This document shows, piece by piece, positions 55,158-63,859 of a stretch of 64,000 nucleotides of DNA (its first letter is position 1; the number at the start of each line of letters is the position of its first letter). The position numbers were made by a program, and so were the translations under genes. The stretch is from Methylotenera_A sp044228245 (GTDB lineage Bacteria; Pseudomonadota; Gammaproteobacteria; Burkholderiales; Methylophilaceae): contig JBGAVG010000002.1 in the NCBI GenBank assembly GCA_044228245.1, positions 62,001 through 126,000 of the forward strand, written 5' to 3'. A model generated the notes under the pieces. That model searched no databases. It was not told where the DNA came from and was given only the letters and a program-made list of their open reading frames with translations.

Positions 55158-55562
55158 ATGGCAATTTCTGAAAAATTTATCAATCTAGCTGTATGTGGTG
55201 CGCATATGACGGGTTTGCCGTTAAATCCGCAACTAACAAGTTTAGGAGGGGTGTTTGTAGAGGAGATCAGCACTTCTCCTGATTATAGGCTATATAAATT
55301 AAATGGCTTTACGCCCGCGCGTCCGGGTTTGCTGCGCGTGGTCAAGGATGGCGCTTCAATTAACCTCGAGGTATGGAGGCTGCCTTTGCAGAACTATGGT
55401 GCATTTGTTGCGGGCGTGCCTGCGCCATTAGGTTTCGGCACATTGACGCTGGCAGATGGTCGTGAAGTTCAAGGATTCTTGTGCGAGCATTACGCTTCGC
55501 TAAATGCAATTGACATATCGTCATATGGTGGATGGCGAAATTATCTTAAAAATGCAGCATAA
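55158..55562 (+). CDS. Separate C-terminal domain of allophanate hydrolase
   Basis: A 134-residue protein matching the C-terminal domain normally fused to the amidase part of allophanate hydrolase, with a gamma-glutamylcyclotransferase-like fold: LAVCGAHMTGLPLNPQL, then YRLYKL-x-G and ARPGLLRV, then the acidic, conserved GFLCE. In the fused enzyme this domain decarboxylates the N-carboxy intermediate. ATG at 55158 has GAAAG upstream; ATG 55140 has none. The 38-bp gap and clean frames suggest a true split rather than a recent frameshift. A terminator follows. Confidence 0.85.
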   Translation: MAISEKFINLAVCGAHMTGLPLNPQLTSLGGVFVEEISTSPDYRLYKLNGFTPARPGLLRVVKDGASINLEVWRLPLQNYGAFVAGVPAPLGFGTLTLADGREVQGFLCEHYASLNAIDISSYGGWRNYLKNAA

Positions 55563-55588
55563 CTGGTAATTCCATTGCTAATTAAAGC

Positions 55589-55616
55589 AAGGTGAACTTC
55601 CTCAGTTCGCTTTTTT
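55589..55616 (+). terminator. Terminator at the end of the guanidine operon
   Basis: Stem AAGGTGAAC / GTTCGCTTTTT with G-U pairs, a 7-base loop and a T run, 27 bp after the last operon gene. Confidence 0.75.
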
Positions 55617-55768
55617 GGTTCACTCCAGATTCAACCAACGCTGCCAGATTTTCCACTTTTTACTATAAATGCATAAATCCGGAATGGAAGACGCAAGCGT
55701 TATACATGCCAACTGTTATATAATAGAACGTTATGTAATTCAGCGATAAAATTTAGAAAGTTTAAAGC

Positions 55769-57667
55769 ATGTTAGAAGCGATTCGGAAACACACCACAGG
55801 CTGGCTGGCCAAACTTATCCTAGCCTTGATTACTATTCCTTTTGCCTTGTTTGGCATTGATTCATATTTAAACCAGGCGGGTAGCAATGTTGCAATTGCC
55901 AAGGTGAATGGGGATAAAATCTCGATTCAGGAATACGGCAATGCGATTGAAAATGTGCGGAATCGTCTGCAATCAGAAGGCCAGAAAGTAGATGCGGCTT
56001 TGCTGGAAAGTCCGGAGCTGAAGCAATCGGTTCTTGATGGCTTAATCACGCGCCGCCTGGTGAATGAAGAGATTCATCGGGCTAATTTTAAAATCAGCGA
56101 TGAGCAATTAAGCCAGCATATTTTGAGCATGCCGGAATTTCAGCAAGAGGGTAAGTTTTCTGAGGATATTTATCAAAAAACTCTGGCACAGAATAAACTC
56201 ACCGCATCAAAATTTGAAATTGACAGGCGCAGAGAATTGCTTGCGCAGCAAGCGCGCGATGGCTTGGGGATGCTGGTATCGATTCCCAAGGCAATGGCAG
56301 AGCAAACCTTGAAATTTGCGCATCAGCAACGCGACGTCAGCGTGGCGGAGATCAAAACTGCACAATTTTTGACACAGGTGAAAGTGACGCCAGAGCAGGT
56401 TAAAACCTATTACGATTTACATAAAGACAAGTTCAAAGTGCCTGAGCAAGTCAAGATTGAGTTCGCTTTGCTTTCAGCCGCTGGCCTGGTATCTCAGGTA
56501 TCGGTAACGGATGCGGAAGTGAAGCATTTTTATGATGAAAATGCGGCAAGATTCCAGGGGAATGAGCAACGCCATGCAAGCCATATCCTGATTGGGTTTG
56601 GTGCTGGCGCTTCTGCTGAAGAAAAAGCCGCGGCGAAGGATAAAGCGGCTGATATTCTGGCGCAATTGAGAAAAAATCCAAAACGCTTTGAGGAGTTGGC
56701 CACCAAAAACTCGCAAGATCCCGGCTCTGCCACCAAAGGCGGCGATTTGGGCAGCTTCGGGCGTGGTGCCATGGTGAAGCAGTTTGAAGATGCTGTGTTC
56801 GGCATGAAAGTCAATCAAATCAGCGACCTGGTGGAATCCGAGTTTGGCTACCACATCATCCGGCTGAACGGGGTCACTGGCCAAAGCACTTCTTTTGAAA
56901 GCATGAAAACGCAAATCAAAGGTGAGCTGATTTTTCAAAAGGCGCAGGCTAAGTATGCCGAACTGGCGGATGAATTCAGCAATACCGTGTATGAGCAGTC
57001 TGGTAGTTTGAAGCCAGCCGCAGATAAATTCGGCTTGCAGGTGCAAACAAGCGGCTGGATGAGCCGCGAAGACGGCGCTAAATTTTTCAAGAATGACAAG
57101 CTCATGAACCTGGTGTTTTCTGACGAAGTACTCAAAGAAAAACGTAATACTGAAGCGGTAGAAGTTTCGCCAAACAACCTAGTTTCGGCACGCGTGGTAG
57201 ATTACAAGCCATCTGCACCGCGTAGTTTTGACGAGGTTAAGGGTGGCATCGAAGCCTTTTTGAAACTCGAGCAGGCAGAGAAACTGGCAACCGAAAAAGG
57301 TGAAGCTGCTTTAGCAAAACTTAAGGCGGGAGATGTAGGTAAAGATCTGGAGTGGATTCCTACGGTGACGATTGACCACAAGAACGCACAGGGATTAACA
57401 GAAGGTGTGATGAACCTGGCCTTTAAAATCGATACCAGTAAATTGCCTGCCTATGCCGGTTTCATGAACGGCAAAACAAGTTATACCATTGTGCAGGTAA
57501 GCCGCGTGGATAATGCGCTGGCAGCGGATGAGGAAGCGAAAAAGAATGCTGAAGCCGAGCTGCAAGCGGCTATGGCTGCGGAGTATATCAGTGCTTACGG
57601 AAAATCGCTCAAAGCAAAAAGTGATATCGTGGTGAACCGCAAGCTGCTGGAAGCACCCGCCCAATAG
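55769..57667 (+). CDS. ppiD: Periplasmic peptidyl-prolyl isomerase/chaperone PpiD
   Basis: A 632-residue protein anchored in the inner membrane by one N-terminal helix (about 12-32, LAKLILALITIPFALFGI). A SurA/trigger-factor-like chaperone region (about 40-250) is followed by a parvulin domain (about 265-365, from RHASHILIGFG to EFGYHIIRLNG) and a second helical lobe. It assists folding of proteins leaving the Sec channel. It lies alone between the guanidine operon and a convergent fabI, ending in a strong terminator. Confidence 0.95.
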   Translation: MLEAIRKHTTGWLAKLILALITIPFALFGIDSYLNQAGSNVAIAKVNGDKISIQEYGNAIENVRNRLQSEGQKVDAALLESPELKQSVLDGLITRRLVNEEIHRANFKISDEQLSQHILSMPEFQQEGKFSEDIYQKTLAQNKLTASKFEIDRRRELLAQQARDGLGMLVSIPKAMAEQTLKFAHQQRDVSVAEIKTAQFLTQVKVTPEQVKTYYDLHKDKFKVPEQVKIEFALLSAAGLVSQVSVTDAEVKHFYDENAARFQGNEQRHASHILIGFGAGASAEEKAAAKDKAADILAQLRKNPKRFEELATKNSQDPGSATKGGDLGSFGRGAMVKQFEDAVFGMKVNQISDLVESEFGYHIIRLNGVTGQSTSFESMKTQIKGELIFQKAQAKYAELADEFSNTVYEQSGSLKPAADKFGLQVQTSGWMSREDGAKFFKNDKLMNLVFSDEVLKEKRNTEAVEVSPNNLVSARVVDYKPSAPRSFDEVKGGIEAFLKLEQAEKLATEKGEAALAKLKAGDVGKDLEWIPTVTIDHKNAQGLTEGVMNLAFKIDTSKLPAYAGFMNGKTSYTIVQVSRVDNALAADEEAKKNAEAELQAAMAAEYISAYGKSLKAKSDIVVNRKLLEAPAQ

Positions 57668-57680
57668 GACGGAATGAAAT

Positions 57681-57724
57681 AAAAAAGCCGATGCCAAGTT
57701 TTATTCTTGGACATCGGCTTTTTT
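57681..57724. terminator. Strong bidirectional terminator (ppiD / fabI)
   Basis: A long stem AAAAAAGCCGATG-CCAAG pairing with CTTGG-A-CATCGGCTTTTTT, with A and T runs on both sides, between convergent genes. Confidence 0.93.
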
Positions 57725-57742
57725 ATTCGGCAATGGAAGCGC

Positions 57743-58528
57743 TCAGTCGATTTGGCCGGCAGCGGTGATATTCATGCCGCCATCCACGTAAGTAATTTCA
57801 CCGGTAATCCCGGAAGCCAGATCACTGCATAAAAACGCGGCAGCATTGCCCACTTCCTCAATTGTGACATTGCGGCGCAATGCCGCATGTTTTTCGTTAA
57901 AGCCTATCATTTTGTCGAAATCAGCGATACCAGAAGCCGCAAGCGTTTTAATGGGGCCTGCAGAAACCGCATTTACGCGGAGGCCTCTCGGCCCCAGGCT
58001 TTGTGCCAGATAGCGCACATTGGCTTCTAAACTCGCTTTGGCAACGCCCATCACGTTGTAGTTGGGCATGGTGCGCTCTGCGCCCAAATAACTCAGTGTT
58101 AACAAGCTGCCTTTGCGGCCTTGCATCATCGGATAAGCAGCTTTGGCAAGGGCAGAGAAGCTGTATGAGCTAATATCATGCGCGATGCGGAAGTACTCGC
58201 GGTTAACAGCATCCAGATAATCGCCTTCCAATGCCACTTTTGGCACAAAAGCGACCGAGTGAACCAGACAATCCAGGCCATCCCAATGTTTAGCGAGTGC
58301 AGGAAAGAGGGCGTCGATCTGCGCATCTTCAGCCACATCGCATGGCAACACAATCTTGGAATCAAAATCAGTCGCTAAATCAGCCACGCGTTTTTCATGT
58401 TTTTCCATTTGATAGGTGAACGCAAGTTCTGCACCCTCACGCTTCATGGCGCCAGCGATGCCATACGCAATACTGCGGTTGCTTAATAAGCCCGCGATTA
58501 ATACTTTTTTGCCCGCTAAAAATCCCAT
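57743..58528 (-). CDS. fabI: Enoyl-[acyl-carrier-protein] reductase (NADH), FabI
   Basis: A 261-residue short-chain dehydrogenase-like enzyme reducing enoyl-ACP in fatty acid synthesis. Visible motifs: LIAGLLSNRSIAYGIA near the N-terminus (cofactor site of FabI), and the catalytic Tyr-x6-Lys in YNVMGVAK (about residues 156-163). Length matches FabI. It is the last gene of a minus-strand series, 23 bp after the ABC permease. Confidence 0.97.
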   Translation of the reverse strand: MGFLAGKKVLIAGLLSNRSIAYGIAGAMKREGAELAFTYQMEKHEKRVADLATDFDSKIVLPCDVAEDAQIDALFPALAKHWDGLDCLVHSVAFVPKVALEGDYLDAVNREYFRIAHDISSYSFSALAKAAYPMMQGRKGSLLTLSYLGAERTMPNYNVMGVAKASLEANVRYLAQSLGPRGLRVNAVSAGPIKTLAASGIADFDKMIGFNEKHAALRRNVTIEEVGNAAAFLCSDLASGITGEITYVDGGMNITAAGQID

Positions 58529-58551
58529 ATCCCCATCCTATATATTTTGGC

Positions 58552-59391
58552 CTATTTATTTGAATTGGAGCGAGGGTCAAGCGCATCACGCAAACCCTCG
58601 CCAAGTAAATTATACCCCAATACTGTGATTAAAATCGCCAAACCGGGGAATAGCGACAGCCACCAAGCAAACTGAATGTAATCTTTGCCATCGGTGAGGA
58701 TATTGCCCCAGGAGGCCTGTGGCGCCTGTACGCCTAACCCTAAAAAGCTGAGCCCTGATTCCATCAGTACCGCACCGGCAATGCCTAGTACTGAGCTTAC
58801 AATAATCGGCGTGAGGCTGTTGGGCAGCAAATGCGCAAAGATCAGGCGCGCATCCTTAGCGCCCAGCGTGCGTGAGGCCATCACAAACTCGCGTTCGCTT
58901 AGGCTTAGAAACTCGGCGCGCACCAAGCGCGTGACGCCCATCCACGAGGTCAATCCAATCACAATCATGACATTAACGATGGACGGTGTTAAAAAGGCGA
59001 TGACGGCAAGAATGAGGAAAAAGCTGGGGATTGACAGCATCACATCGACCAGGCGCATGATGAGCGTATCTATCCAGCCGCGATAATAACCAGCAATGGC
59101 GCCCAGCAAGATGCCGATAGCCGTGGAAATGCCTACCGCGACCAAGCCGACCAGTAACGAGATGCGGCCGCCAAACAGCATGCGGCTTAACACGTCGCGC
59201 CCGAGGCCGTCTGTGCCCATCCAGTGCTGCCAGGATGGTGCGAGCAATATGGCTTTCACGTTAATGTCATCTGGATCATACGGTGAAATCACAGGCGCCA
59301 GCATGGCAAGTAAAAACACCATGACAATAATGATGAAGCCCGCCTTGGATAAAGGATTGGCTAGCGCTTTTTTGAATATACTGTGGCTCAT
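58552..59391 (-). CDS. Peptide ABC transporter permease (DppC/OppC-like)
   Basis: A 279-residue inner-membrane permease of the oligopeptide class: N-terminal OppC-type segment with helix 1 (about 18-36), a periplasmic stretch with the HWMGTDGLGRDVLSRML motif (about residues 55-72), and the five-helix permease core. The EAA-like loop ASRTLGAKDARLIFAHLLPN lies near 170-190. It starts 2 bp after the partner permease. The substrate, a peptide, is inferred from family. No ATPase genes are in this operon. Confidence 0.9.
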   Translation of the reverse strand: MSHSIFKKALANPLSKAGFIIIVMVFLLAMLAPVISPYDPDDINVKAILLAPSWQHWMGTDGLGRDVLSRMLFGGRISLLVGLVAVGISTAIGILLGAIAGYYRGWIDTLIMRLVDVMLSIPSFFLILAVIAFLTPSIVNVMIVIGLTSWMGVTRLVRAEFLSLSEREFVMASRTLGAKDARLIFAHLLPNSLTPIIVSSVLGIAGAVLMESGLSFLGLGVQAPQASWGNILTDGKDYIQFAWWLSLFPGLAILITVLGYNLLGEGLRDALDPRSNSNK

Positions 59392-59393
59392 GG

Positions 59394-60416
59394 TTAATCT
59401 CTCACCACACCGCGCCTTACACGGGGATCAGCCCAGGCGTAAGCGATATCAGCAATCAGGTTGCCCAGCAAAGTAAGTGCGGAACCGATGGTTAAAATGC
59501 CCATGACTACAGGAAAGTCGCGCATCATGACGGAATCGTAAAATAATTTCCCCATGCCGGGGATGGCAAAAATGGTTTCAGCAATGACCGAGCCGCCAAT
59601 CAGTCCGGGAATAGATAAGCCAACAATGGTAATGAGCGGCAACAAGGCATTGCGCAGAGCATGCGTATACACCACTATGTGCTCGCTTAAGCCTTTGGCT
59701 CGGGCAGTAGTGATGTAATCCTGATGAAATACATCGAGCATGCCGTTTTTTACAAACAGCGTAATGCCTGCCAGGCCTGTGATTGAAGGAATCAGTACTG
59801 GGAGAATTAAATGGTTTGCCGAGTCCTTAAGCTTGCCCCAAGTATCTAAAGATTCATAGTTAAGGCTGTGCAGGCCTGAAATCGGTAGCCAATTATTCAC
59901 GACCCCAAGCCAATACATGAGCAGCAAAGACAGCCAGAAGCCAGGAATCGAAAAGCCGATAAAATTAAACAGCGTAATTGATTTGTCCTGCCACTTGGTG
60001 TATGTGCGGGCAGCGATAATGCCAAGCGGTATTGCCAGTGCCAGCGTAATCATCAAACCTAATACATTGATGAGCAGCGTAATAGGCAGAGCCTCCTGAA
60101 TTAAGCCTTTGTTTACATTGCCATCTTTATCCTTGGTTTGCCAAAACACAGGTTTTTGATGGCTGGCGAAAGAAGTTCCGAAATCCAGCGTGGCCATGCG
60201 TTTGAGCCATAATCCGTACTGCACAATCACCGGCTTGTCCAGGTTATAAAGTTCACGCAGTCTTTGGCGCGATTCCTCGGACGCTTTCGGGTTGAATGAG
60301 GCTTCGTTGCTGGTAATGTCGCCTGGTGCCAGGTGCATGATAAAGAAAGAAATCAGGCTGATTCCAACTAACAGTGGAATCATCCATAACACACGTTTAA
60401 TGAGATATTTGATCAT
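59394..60416 (-). CDS. Peptide ABC transporter permease (DppB/OppB-like)
   Basis: A 340-residue inner-membrane permease: N-terminal helix (about 9-30) with LLVGISLISFFIMHLAPGD, a periplasmic insert containing RQRLRELYNLDKPV (about 50-63), and a permease core with TTARAKGLSEHIVVYTHALRN (about 235-255), the EAA loop. It pairs with the DppC-like gene downstream and the binding protein upstream. Start 20 bp after the binding protein stop. Confidence 0.9.
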   Translation of the reverse strand: MIKYLIKRVLWMIPLLVGISLISFFIMHLAPGDITSNEASFNPKASEESRQRLRELYNLDKPVIVQYGLWLKRMATLDFGTSFASHQKPVFWQTKDKDGNVNKGLIQEALPITLLINVLGLMITLALAIPLGIIAARTYTKWQDKSITLFNFIGFSIPGFWLSLLLMYWLGVVNNWLPISGLHSLNYESLDTWGKLKDSANHLILPVLIPSITGLAGITLFVKNGMLDVFHQDYITTARAKGLSEHIVVYTHALRNALLPLITIVGLSIPGLIGGSVIAETIFAIPGMGKLFYDSVMMRDFPVVMGILTIGSALTLLGNLIADIAYAWADPRVRRGVVRD

Positions 60417-60436
60417 GCTGGTTTTATAGTTATTTT

Positions 60437-62143
60437 TTAGTTCTCTGCTATTTCGTTACGTCCGGTTTTGCTGCGCCTGAGCGGCTCTGGAATATACCAG
60501 TCATAGGAATTCCAGCCAATGCCGGCGGGCGGGGCGGGGTTATCAATACCCTTGACTCGCTTGTGAATGGCAGTAAGGCCATAGCCGGCCGATAAATACA
60601 CAATCGGGCTGTCTTCCAGCAGGACGCGTGCAAACTCATGGTAGATTTTCATACGTTTATCCGGGTTAAGCTCCAGGCGGCCTTGCTCTAGAAGTTTGTC
60701 AACGGCAGGATTATTGTAGCCGATGAAATTAAATTGCCCAGGCGCTTGCTGGCTGGAATGCCAGATATTATATTGGTCGGGGTCTAGTCCCAGGCTCCAG
60801 CCCAGCACGACCACATCAAAATCTCCGGTTTTAATGAAGCGGCTGATAAAGCTCGCCCATTCAATGGCGCGGATTCTGACATCAATGCCTACCTCTTTCA
60901 ACCGGCGCTGAATCAGCACCGCAGATTTCTCACGCTCTTTATTTTGATTGGTAATGATTTCAAACGAAAATGGTTTGCCGTTCCGCTCCAGAACACCGTC
61001 GCCATCGCTGTCTATAAAACCGGCTTCTTGCAGCAATGCTTTGGCTTTGGCCGGGTCGTAAGGGTAGGGCTTCAGGTCGGGGTTGCTCCAGCGCGTACCT
61101 GGCTTGTAAGGCGAGGCAATGTTGATTCCCAGTCCCAAATATACGCCATCGATGATCTCTTGTTTATCAATGGCATAGTTAATGGCACGACGTACGCGAG
61201 CATCATCGAAAGGTTTGTGTTTCAGGTTAAAGCCCATATAAGTGTAGCTGTTGCCAAGCTCTTTATACAGCGCCAGTTTTTGTTTTAGTTCGGGCCGCGC
61301 CGGAATGATGCGCGCGTATTTGATGGGATCTAAAGCCATGCTGTCGATATTGTCGGCCATCAACTCCAGAAACTGTGCGGAGCTGTCAGGAATAATGCGC
61401 GTCACAAAATTGTCGATTTTCGCCTGGCCAAGCACTGAAGCAGGGTTGCGCGACAGTTTCAGATTTTCGCCATGCGTCCAGCTATCTAATTTATAGTAGT
61501 TACTGCCTACAGGGTTGCGCGCAAAAGCCGTGGTGTGTAAATCTTGTCCTGCTAGTAAGTGTTCAGGGAGAATCTGCAGCCCCGCCCAGCTGTCAAGCGC
61601 GGGCGCGTAAGCCTGCTCATAAGTCACACTGAAAGTAAGCGGATCAGGCGCTTCTGCTTTTTTTACCAGTTGATAATCCGACGCGTAAGGACTGCCGGTT
61701 TTTACGTCAATCACCGCTTGCCAGGTCCAAAGTACGTCTGTGCTGGTCAGTGGCTGGCCATCCGACCATTTGAGGTTGGGTTTGAGTTTAAAGGTAATGG
61801 TTTTTTGATCTGTAGAAATTTGCCAGCTTTCGGCAAGTTCGCCTTCTAAATCCAGATTTTTATCGTATTTCAGCAGTTTGTTAAAAATATTCGATGAGAT
61901 GGCTGAAGAAGCCGACTCCCCTGCAATCATGGAAATCAGGCCGGAAGGCTCGCCAATCATGGCATCAATCAAAGTGCCGCCGGATTGAACGGGGTAGGTT
62001 TTATCGAGGCGGGTTAAATCTTCCTGGGATAAATTCTGTGCGGGGTGATTGCATGCGGTAAGCAGGGTTAACAACAAGAATACATTAGCGGCTTTAGCAT
62101 TTCTTTTTAATATCTTGTTGTTTAGAAATGCAAGATTTTTCAT
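60437..62143 (-). CDS. Peptide ABC transporter substrate-binding lipoprotein
   Basis: A 568-residue extracytoplasmic solute-binding protein of family 5 (DppA/OppA type). The signal peptide ends LLTAC at about residue 31, so it should be lipid-anchored. The fold begins with a GGTLIDAMIGEPSGLI segment and contains TFKLKPNLKWSDGQPLTSTDV (about 110-130), the family signature region. An HKPFDDARVRRAINYAIDK motif follows near 310. It is separated from mltD by 7 bp and from the permease by 20 bp, so the series is an operon. Confidence 0.92.
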   Translation of the reverse strand: MKNLAFLNNKILKRNAKAANVFLLLTLLTACNHPAQNLSQEDLTRLDKTYPVQSGGTLIDAMIGEPSGLISMIAGESASSAISSNIFNKLLKYDKNLDLEGELAESWQISTDQKTITFKLKPNLKWSDGQPLTSTDVLWTWQAVIDVKTGSPYASDYQLVKKAEAPDPLTFSVTYEQAYAPALDSWAGLQILPEHLLAGQDLHTTAFARNPVGSNYYKLDSWTHGENLKLSRNPASVLGQAKIDNFVTRIIPDSSAQFLELMADNIDSMALDPIKYARIIPARPELKQKLALYKELGNSYTYMGFNLKHKPFDDARVRRAINYAIDKQEIIDGVYLGLGINIASPYKPGTRWSNPDLKPYPYDPAKAKALLQEAGFIDSDGDGVLERNGKPFSFEIITNQNKEREKSAVLIQRRLKEVGIDVRIRAIEWASFISRFIKTGDFDVVVLGWSLGLDPDQYNIWHSSQQAPGQFNFIGYNNPAVDKLLEQGRLELNPDKRMKIYHEFARVLLEDSPIVYLSAGYGLTAIHKRVKGIDNPAPPAGIGWNSYDWYIPEPLRRSKTGRNEIAEN

Positions 62144-62150
62144 ATCCTGA

Positions 62151-63761
62151 TTATTTTAATCGAAGATGCGATCGGGCGCTAACACGTCTGGAGGATTTAT
62201 GATTGTTCCTGATGGTTGATCTGTGTGAACTCAATTTTGTATGCCTGGTGCTGCTTGCAACTTTGCGCACTTTGTAATTGGCGGTTTTATAGCCGCTATC
62301 TTTAATGGTCAGGTTTTGCCCAACCCTTAATTTGCTATTTCTAAGCTGATTAATTTTCATCAAAGATTGCGCACTGACATCATACCTGTTGGCCAATGCC
62401 TGCAGCGTTTCACCTTTTTTAACTTTGTGCGAAACACGTTGCGTGGCTTTAGGCGCATCTTTATTCGCTACAGTAATGGCTTCGTTGCTTTCCATATCGC
62501 TTGTATCAATGGCTTGTGCTTCAACAGCTGGTGTGTCAAGGTCTGCCGATTGTTCTTTGTAGGATGCGGGAACCAGCATAGCTTGCGAGGTGCGCAGTTT
62601 ATTCGATGCTGACAAATCATTTACATCACGCAACTGACTGACGTTGATACCAAATTTATTGGCAATATGATCCATGCGCTCGCCGCGTTTGGCGTGATAA
62701 GTTTGCCAATTGGTCAGCGGCTTGTCGTAGTTGGCGAGATTATCCGCAAAACGCTCGGCCGCCCAGACCGGCAGCAGCAATTGGTGTTTTTCGCCGGTGG
62801 ATGTAATCACCGGGCGATTGTAGCTTGGGTTAAGCGAGCTAAATTCCTCGTAAGAAATTTCGGCTAATTGCGCAGCTAGTTTCGCATCAATTTGTTTGGG
62901 TGTCGTCACACGGGCGAAATAAGGACGGTTTGGAATAGAGCCGATATTCAGACCAAATTTTTCGGGATCGGTGACGATATTCTTGATCGCTTGCAGCTTA
63001 GGAACGTAATTTTCAGTTTCTGCGGGCAAATCCAGGCTTTGGTAGTCTGTTGGCAAACCTTTTCTGCGGTTGCGGTCAATCGCCCGCTGTACGGTGCCTT
63101 CACCAGCGTTATAGGCGGCCAGGGCTAGCTCCCAGGTGCCGAACATGCCATGCAGTTTTTGCAAATAATCCAGCGCGGCATTCGTTGCAGCGGTAACATC
63201 CCGGCGATTATCTACCCACCAGTTTTGCTGTAAACCAAAGTGTTTTCCCGTAGAAGGGATAAATTGCCAAATGCCGGAAGCGCGACTGCTTGAATTGGCC
63301 TGCGGATTAAAAGCACTTTCTATCATGGGCAGTAGCGCGATTTCTGTCGGCATGCCGCGTTTCTGCACTTCTTCTACAATGTGGAAAAGATATCTTTGGC
63401 CGCGCTCCACCATGCGCTTGATGTATTCGGGACGAGAGGCGTACCAGGTTTCGTGTTTGGTGGTGTAGGCCGATTCGAGATTGGACATGGCGTAACCGTC
63501 TTTAATACGCGCCCATAAATCGTCTTGAGGGTTGCCGTTGTCTATATCGGCCAAAAAATTCTGTACCGGATCGCCCGCCAGACCACCCGCCACGGACTCA
63601 TTGAGAATCTCGATCTCAACGCCGGACACATTGGTTGTAGCGGCTGCGTGGTGGGAAAATGCGCTCGCAACGACCAGAACGAAAAAGCTGATGAGACCGA
63701 CAGCAAATTTTTTCTGATTAGCGTTTGTGAGCGCGCGTGCTTGAGCCTTTTTTACATCCAT
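62151..63761 (-). CDS. mltD: Membrane-bound lytic murein transglycosylase D with LysM repeats
   Basis: A 536-residue cell-wall enzyme cleaving peptidoglycan glycan strands. N-terminal signal/anchor (about 19-41), SLT domain (about 125-250) with catalytic Glu148 in LLPMIESAFNP and the ASGIWQFIPSTGKHFG motif, then two LysM peptidoglycan-binding repeats (about 350-392 and 440-485) and a basic Ser/Arg/Lys-rich tail. MltD of E. coli is a lipoprotein, but no lipobox cysteine is seen here. It follows gloB on the same strand, the common gloB-mltD order. Confidence 0.93.
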   Translation of the reverse strand: MDVKKAQARALTNANQKKFAVGLISFFVLVVASAFSHHAAATTNVSGVEIEILNESVAGGLAGDPVQNFLADIDNGNPQDDLWARIKDGYAMSNLESAYTTKHETWYASRPEYIKRMVERGQRYLFHIVEEVQKRGMPTEIALLPMIESAFNPQANSSSRASGIWQFIPSTGKHFGLQQNWWVDNRRDVTAATNAALDYLQKLHGMFGTWELALAAYNAGEGTVQRAIDRNRRKGLPTDYQSLDLPAETENYVPKLQAIKNIVTDPEKFGLNIGSIPNRPYFARVTTPKQIDAKLAAQLAEISYEEFSSLNPSYNRPVITSTGEKHQLLLPVWAAERFADNLANYDKPLTNWQTYHAKRGERMDHIANKFGINVSQLRDVNDLSASNKLRTSQAMLVPASYKEQSADLDTPAVEAQAIDTSDMESNEAITVANKDAPKATQRVSHKVKKGETLQALANRYDVSAQSLMKINQLRNSKLRVGQNLTIKDSGYKTANYKVRKVASSTRHTKLSSHRSTIRNNHKSSRRVSARSHLRLK

Positions 63762-63859
63762 GGGGGCAATGCCTTACAAAAACGGTACTGAATGGTAGCC
63801 ATTGGTAAATGATTAGTCAAGTGAAAGTTCCACTTTATAATTTTATGTTATGTAGATGA

